From NCBI GenBank assembly GCA_001543395.1, contig LPNG01000001.1:32526-87759 (forward strand): a stretch of DNA of 55,234 nucleotides. The letters run 5' to 3'. Source of the DNA: Candidatus Alcium sp. F082. GTDB lineage: Bacteria; Bacteroidota; Bacteroidia; Bacteroidales; F082. Below are positions 51,289 to 55,234 of the stretch, piece after piece. Made by a program: the position numbers and the translations under genes. Each line of letters begins with the position of its first letter. Within the stretch, counting starts at the first letter, position 1. A model generated the notes under the pieces. That model saw nothing but the letters and a program-made list of their open reading frames with translations. It had not been told where the DNA came from and searched no databases.

Positions 51289-53076
51289 CTAGATATACCC
51301 AAATCTTTTCCTGACGATTTCCTTCTCCTCGTCGCTGCTATCGCGGAAGAGTGGCATGACTTCGTCTTCGGGGAAATCAGTGAAGGTGAGGAAAAGCAAG
51401 GCGTCGAGCGTGTCGTTGAAGTCGGGATCGACATTAAAGCAAAGGAACTTGGCGTTCAGCTTCAGGTATTTCTTGAACAAGGTGGGAAGACGATACTGGC
51501 CGTTGCTCAAGCGGAACATGAACTTGTCAAACTTGTCAATCGATTCCATATTGCCATTCATCAGCACCTCGGGATCCGCCTTCAGGAAATCGGAATGGAA
51601 AGGCGTCAACGGCGTGACCATGTGGGCCAGGTCATCACTCACAGGATGCTTCTCGGCCACATACTTCACAATCATGCTCATATAGAACTTCGGATACCAT
51701 GCACTGATGCTCACCGGACCGATGAAATGGTTGATATCGGGATAGCGTACCACCACATCCGACAAGCCACGCAACAACAGTACCAGAGGAAGCACTTCCT
51801 TCTGATAGTCGAGAGCCACAAAGGAACGGCCCAATTCTATGGTATGTGACAACTTCTCCGAAAAATCCTCTTTGATATTGAACAAAGTGCTGATATAGAA
51901 TCCTTTGATTCCAAATTTGGGAATGATATCGCTGCCAATACCCAGACGATAGCAACCCGCAATTTTCTGCTTGACCTTATCCCAAAGGATCAAATGCTTG
52001 AAATGCGTATCAAACTCATCCTGGTCGAGGCTCTTGCCGGTACCCTCACCGATGGCACGGAAGGTCTCCTCACGCAGGCGGGCAATCTCGTGCATCAAGT
52101 TCGGTATGTCTTCATAATCTGCGAGATAACAGTCGTAATCGGAGGCCGAATACAAGAAAGACTTCTCTCTGATAGCCTCCAGCTCCTTCAACATCGCCGA
52201 CAAATCCGTAGGAGCTTCAATCTCGGCTTGTTTCGTCGATGGCGTCTCAAGGACTTTACCTGGGATATTGGCTTCGAGGGCATAGGAGCGACTACGCAGG
52301 TAGGCGGCCAAGTCAGCCGGCTTCTCGTATGAGGCCACTTCGGAAGGCAGAATCGGCTTGCCGATTTGCAAATTGAAATTGGTATCGTGCTTGTTGATCA
52401 GTTCCTTGGTCAGGCGTGCCGTGCCCATCATAGGATGGATCTTGTCGACCGCATAAAACAGCTTTGAGTTACGGCCATCCCAAAACACGGGAATCACAGG
52501 AACGTTGGCGTTCTTGATGATACGGGCGATGGAAGTGCTCCAAGGCAGGTCTTCAGGATAGTCGTGGCCATGATAGCGCGAAACCTCACCAGCAGGGAAC
52601 ACGCCCAAGCCGTTACCTGCCTCAAGATGCATTATGGCGCCTTTGATGCCCCCTACGCTGCTCTTCCACTCGGGATTCTTCTCGAACGGGTTGACGGCAA
52701 AGAAACACTCCTTGAGGTTAGGGATGTGTGAGAGGATGAAGTTGGCCATCACCTTGAAATCGGGACGCACCTTGGCGATGACGCTCAATAGCATCACGCC
52801 TTCGATGGCACCAAAAGGATGGTTGCTGACTACCACGAAGCCACCCTCCTTAGGAATGTTCTCCAATTGCTCTGGACTGACGTCGATGGTAATGCCCATA
52901 TTCTCGATGAGGTGGTCGGCAAACGCAGGTCCTTGATAATCAGCAGCTCCGTCAAACAAACGATTGATTTTCCCCAAACGAAGATAGCCATAGGCTAAGC
53001 CTGCGACACAATTGCCGAAGAAGCCTTTCAAGCCCAAAGCGTTCTTGAGATCCGATGTTGTAACTACTTTTCGCAT
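51289..53076 (-). CDS. Bifunctional acyltransferase (PlsC-like plus GNAT/OlsB-like), OlsF type
   Basis: The 595-residue protein joins two lipid acyltransferase domains. Residues about 70-270 are PlsC-like, with the acyl-acceptor motif beginning at His86 (NHPFGAIEGV) and FPAGEVSRY. Residues about 315-590 are an N-acyltransferase of the OlsB/hemolysin group (CYRLGIGSDIIPKFGIKGFY, then ELGRSFV). Fusions of this order, known as OlsF in Flavobacterium and Serratia, make ornithine lipids; in Bacteroidales the related products can be glycine lipids. Which amino acid is used here is unknown. Its -7 box is at 53113-53120. Confidence 0.88.
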   Translation of the reverse strand: MRKVVTTSDLKNALGLKGFFGNCVAGLAYGYLRLGKINRLFDGAADYQGPAFADHLIENMGITIDVSPEQLENIPKEGGFVVVSNHPFGAIEGVMLLSVIAKVRPDFKVMANFILSHIPNLKECFFAVNPFEKNPEWKSSVGGIKGAIMHLEAGNGLGVFPAGEVSRYHGHDYPEDLPWSTSIARIIKNANVPVIPVFWDGRNSKLFYAVDKIHPMMGTARLTKELINKHDTNFNLQIGKPILPSEVASYEKPADLAAYLRSRSYALEANIPGKVLETPSTKQAEIEAPTDLSAMLKELEAIREKSFLYSASDYDCYLADYEDIPNLMHEIARLREETFRAIGEGTGKSLDQDEFDTHFKHLILWDKVKQKIAGCYRLGIGSDIIPKFGIKGFYISTLFNIKEDFSEKLSHTIELGRSFVALDYQKEVLPLVLLLRGLSDVVVRYPDINHFIGPVSISAWYPKFYMSMIVKYVAEKHPVSDDLAHMVTPLTPFHSDFLKADPEVLMNGNMESIDKFDKFMFRLSNGQYRLPTLFKKYLKLNAKFLCFNVDPDFNDTLDALLFLTFTDFPEDEVMPLFRDSSDEEKEIVRKRFGYI

Positions 53077-53112
53077 GGTTATCGAGCCCGTCGAGTTTTA
53101 GGTTTTAAACGG

Positions 53113-53120
53113 CAAAGATA
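53113..53120 (-). promoter_or_regulatory. Putative -7 box (TATCTTTG) of the acyltransferase gene
   Basis: This matches TAnnTTTG on the minus strand, 36 bases before the ATG at 53076. Confidence 0.5.
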
Positions 53121-53175
53121 CGGAATTAATCAATCAAAGCATAATTATAGAAAACAAATTGTATTATGAGGCAAA

Positions 53176-53206
53176 CAAAAAAGTCCGCAGTTGTCTGCGG
53201 ACTTTT
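53176..53206. terminator. Intrinsic terminator
   Basis: The stem AAAAGTCCGCAG / CTGCGGACTTTT has a 4-base loop and an A/T tract, downstream of the DUF5692 gene on the minus strand. Confidence 0.88.
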
Positions 53207-53228
53207 ATGTCTTAATTAAGATTTTGAA

Positions 53229-54332
53229 TCAATCGACATCGGCACGAGCCATGGCGTCTTTGTAGTACTTCTGGTTGACGAAGACGTCTTCCTTGTAAGG
53301 ATTGATGTGACGTTTCTTGGAAACCGAGATGATGTAGCAGAGAGCCACGATGTTCACTATCAGAGCGAGTGCGCTGATCACCATCATCATGGTAGGATTG
53401 GCCGCCACGATGGAAGGATCAACTGTGGTGCCCACAACGCCGTCAACGGCAGCTTGTCCACCAGCAGCGTACAACTTCTCAATGGTGGTGACACCTTCAG
53501 GATAGAGAACGGGAAGCGTAGCCCAGCTGAACCATTGACGACCATCTTTAAAGGTCTCCTGGAAGAGCGGGAATACCTGAGCGAACATGCACCAGATGGC
53601 CAAGGTGTTGGCACGGTTCTGGATCCAGCCACCACGGTTCCACAGCAGAGCAGCAACGGTCGGGGCCAGCAGCAAGGCGATACCGCAGTACCAGCTGTGC
53701 GTCGGCAGGCAGTTGTAGGTGTAGGCAAAGTTCCAGATGTCGTAGATGACGATGTAGACCCAGGTCATGTCGGCCCAAATCATGTCTTTCTTGTCCTTGG
53801 AACCATACACATTCCACCAAGCGGTCATACAGAAGATGTTGAACAAACCGGCAACACCATTAAAGACATTGTGCCAGCCACCGTATTGCCAAACGCCTTC
53901 GGAGGTAAGCCACCACTTGTTCCATCCCATCACGGCGCTCTCGAAGTCGGAAACGCAGGCAATCAGGATGTTGATAGCCACGATGATGAACGGGAAAGGC
54001 TTGAACCAATGCTTGGCACCGATGCCCCATTTGTACTTAATCATCATAAAGCCGATACACCCAGCTGTGGCTGCATAAAGCTTGGCATAATGGAACCAGC
54101 CTTGCATATAGACATGGGTCTGGTTTTCCAACGCCCACTGTGCTCCACTGCGGACGCCAAGCCAGATGGCAAGGAAGTAGGCCGTCAAAGCAACGGGAAC
54201 GACCAAAAATGTAAAGATGCCGCCGAACTTGGTGCGACGGGCAAACTCGTTCAGTAAGATAAGACCAGCGAGGACAACGAGCATCATTCCCCACTGAGAC
54301 AGGGCATTAGCCCCATACACTTGGAAAAACAT
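53229..54332 (-). CDS. DUF5692 family multi-pass membrane protein
   Basis: The 367-residue inner-membrane protein has about nine hydrophobic segments, many with Trp (IFTFLVVPVALTAYFLAIWLG, then WWLTSEGVWQYGGWHNVFNG between segments). The Trp- and Tyr-rich loops are typical of the family. The function is not known; no catalytic or transport motif is evident. The codon choice (GTC, AAG, GGC) matches the genome's well-expressed genes. Confidence 0.8.
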   Translation of the reverse strand: MFFQVYGANALSQWGMMLVVLAGLILLNEFARRTKFGGIFTFLVVPVALTAYFLAIWLGVRSGAQWALENQTHVYMQGWFHYAKLYAATAGCIGFMMIKYKWGIGAKHWFKPFPFIIVAINILIACVSDFESAVMGWNKWWLTSEGVWQYGGWHNVFNGVAGLFNIFCMTAWWNVYGSKDKKDMIWADMTWVYIVIYDIWNFAYTYNCLPTHSWYCGIALLLAPTVAALLWNRGGWIQNRANTLAIWCMFAQVFPLFQETFKDGRQWFSWATLPVLYPEGVTTIEKLYAAGGQAAVDGVVGTTVDPSIVAANPTMMMVISALALIVNIVALCYIISVSKKRHINPYKEDVFVNQKYYKDAMARADVD

Positions 54333-54378
54333 AATTATTTGATTTAGGATTTAGATATTTAATATTCAACGATTTATA

Positions 54379-54720
54379 CTAAACAATGATACTATTGATT
54401 TCCACTTCGTTGCCTCGCAACAGCCAAGTGTTTTTGCTGTTACAGTAAGGACATGTCTTGCCGAACTTGACCGTTTCGTATTCCTTGTTGCAGTCGCCGC
54501 AAAGCGTAACCGCAGGGATGGTGTTGACTTTCATCTCACAGCCCCGAAGGATATCCTCCTTGTCGGCGGCCCAGCGCCAGCAGTCGGTGAGCAGATGCGG
54601 AACCACAGTCGATACCTCGCCGATGTCCATCACCACGCTGGAGACATGCTCCACATGGTTTTCTTCGGCCACCTGCTTGACGTCCTTGACGATATAGAAT
54701 ACGATTCCCAGTTCGTGCAC
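54379..54720 (-). CDS. hypA: Hydrogenase maturation nickel metallochaperone HypA
   Basis: The 113-residue protein starts with GTG at 54720, which gives the required N-terminal M-H-E-L with the nickel-binding His2. The zinc finger pairs CGDC and CPYC in the C-terminal half complete the family pattern. It inserts Ni into [NiFe]-hydrogenase (or urease). A partner hydrogenase should lie outside the window. The upstream gap is AT-rich repeats shared with 10271-10336. Confidence 0.9.
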   Translation of the reverse strand: MHELGIVFYIVKDVKQVAEENHVEHVSSVVMDIGEVSTVVPHLLTDCWRWAADKEDILRGCEMKVNTIPAVTLCGDCNKEYETVKFGKTCPYCNSKNTWLLRGNEVEINSIIV

Positions 54721-54757
54721 TGTTGATAATTGAGAATTGATAGTTGATAATTGATAA
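54721..54757. repeat. AT-rich repeat gap before hypA
   Basis: Words such as GATAATTGAGAATTGATAG and TTGATAATTGATAATT repeat across the 37-base gap between the oxidoreductase stop and hypA. It reads as the reverse complement of the repeats at 10271-10336. Confidence 0.5.
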
Positions 54758-55234
54758 TTATTTCTTGCCGAAGATGATTTTTCCAGTGCGTTTGAGCATG
54801 TAGGGCAGGATGCCACCGAACTTGTCCTCTGAGGTGCGCATGATGCTGGCATCGGGATTGTCGCGAAAGAGGTGGATGGCGTCGAAGCCGCACTTGGTAG
54901 TACAGATGCCACAGCCGATGCAACGGTTCTCGTCGACGACGGAAGCACCACAACTCAAGCAACGGGCCGTCTCCTTACGCACCTGCTCTTCGCTGAGCGT
55001 CACCATATATTCGCTGAAAGGATTCTCGTTGGCTTTATGGCCTTCCACTTGACGCGAACTATTGTCGTATGATTCCACGAGGATGTCGTCCTTGTCCAAC
55101 TCGATGAAGTCGCGGCGGTTGCGACCGATGGTCATGTGGCCATGCTGCACATAGCGGTGCAGACTCTCAGCAGTTTCCTTTCCAGCGGCGATGGCATCGA
55201 TGGCGAATTTAGGACCCGTATAGCAGTCGCCACC
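54758..55234 (-). CDS. FAD/NAD(P)-dependent oxidoreductase with Fe-S cluster, C-terminal part
   Basis: The gene runs off the window end; 158 residues are visible. They open with a flavoprotein C-terminal motif (GGDCYTGPKFAIDAIAAGKE) typical of the glutamate synthase small-subunit family. A cysteine-rich 4Fe-4S ferredoxin-type segment (CLSCGASVV, CIGCGICTTKC) follows, and the protein ends in a basic tail. It lies 37 bases upstream of hypA, so it may belong to a hydrogen or NAD(P)H redox system; that link is inferred from position only. Confidence 0.85.
   Translation of the reverse strand, partial: GGDCYTGPKFAIDAIAAGKETAESLHRYVQHGHMTIGRNRRDFIELDKDDILVESYDNSSRQVEGHKANENPFSEYMVTLSEEQVRKETARCLSCGASVVDENRCIGCGICTTKCGFDAIHLFRDNPDASIMRTSEDKFGGILPYMLKRTGKIIFGKK

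Overview
The window looks like chromosomal DNA of an uncultured, probably host-associated member of the Bacteroidales (phylum Bacteroidota). The evidence is: four proteins with a C-terminal type IX secretion (T9SS, Por-secretion) sorting domain; an ECF sigma/FecR/STN regulatory cascade; AMP nucleosidase, DUF3822 and DUF5692 genes typical of the phylum; almost no Shine-Dalgarno sequences; and the Bacteroidota -7 promoter box TAnnTTTG before most leading genes. No phage, insertion sequence, integrase or CRISPR array is visible. The family cannot be fixed from the sequence alone.

Layout. 1-6258: end of an unknown gene, a frameshifted malQ carrying palindromic inserts, deoC, an OsmC-like protein, a TSCPD protein, a GH16 enzyme with a GH20-like tail, and 5-formyl-THF cyclo-ligase. 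6341-11566: a secreted protease cluster (one C10 streptopain-like, two tandem C1B papain-like). 11620-18021: YitT membrane protein, a DUF4143 ATPase bracketed by repeats, two ECF sigma modules, and three tRNA genes (Leu, Gly, Gly). 18193-28458: mutS, an RNA methylase, an OmpA-family porin, deoxynucleoside kinase, folK, sppA and an ABC-F ATPase. 28493-38127 (minus strand): an ECF sigma, a FecR anti-sigma, an STN plus beta-barrel outer-membrane protein, two giant T9SS cargo proteins and a small secreted protein. 38479-43946: ribosomal proteins L21/L27, a lipoprotein, a TPR protein, rsmA, a LolC/E-like permease and rbfA. 44102-55234: a T9SS subtilisin, dtd, holA, amn, a small tandem-repeat protein, DUF3822-rsmD, an OlsF-like double acyltransferase, DUF5692, hypA and the end of an FAD/Fe-S oxidoreductase.

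How it fits together. Most genes are housekeeping (translation, DNA repair, nucleotide salvage, folate). The accessory theme is envelope and secretion: four secreted proteases, T9SS cargo, and three separate ECF sigma modules within 24 kb. The most system-like locus is 28493-38127. There the FecIR-type cascade has no TonB-dependent receptor; the STN signalling domain sits on a small beta-barrel whose gene is translationally coupled to two T9SS cargo proteins, with a terminator-like hairpin between fecR and the effector genes.

A second theme is small palindromic repeats. They include an 86-87 bp element in three copies, paired CTCCGTAGGAG hairpins flanking the DUF4143 ATPase, GTAGAGACG palindromes, a 20-bp stem before rsmA, and two palindromic elements lying in frame inside malQ. 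All functional calls come from reading motifs by eye; no database search was run.
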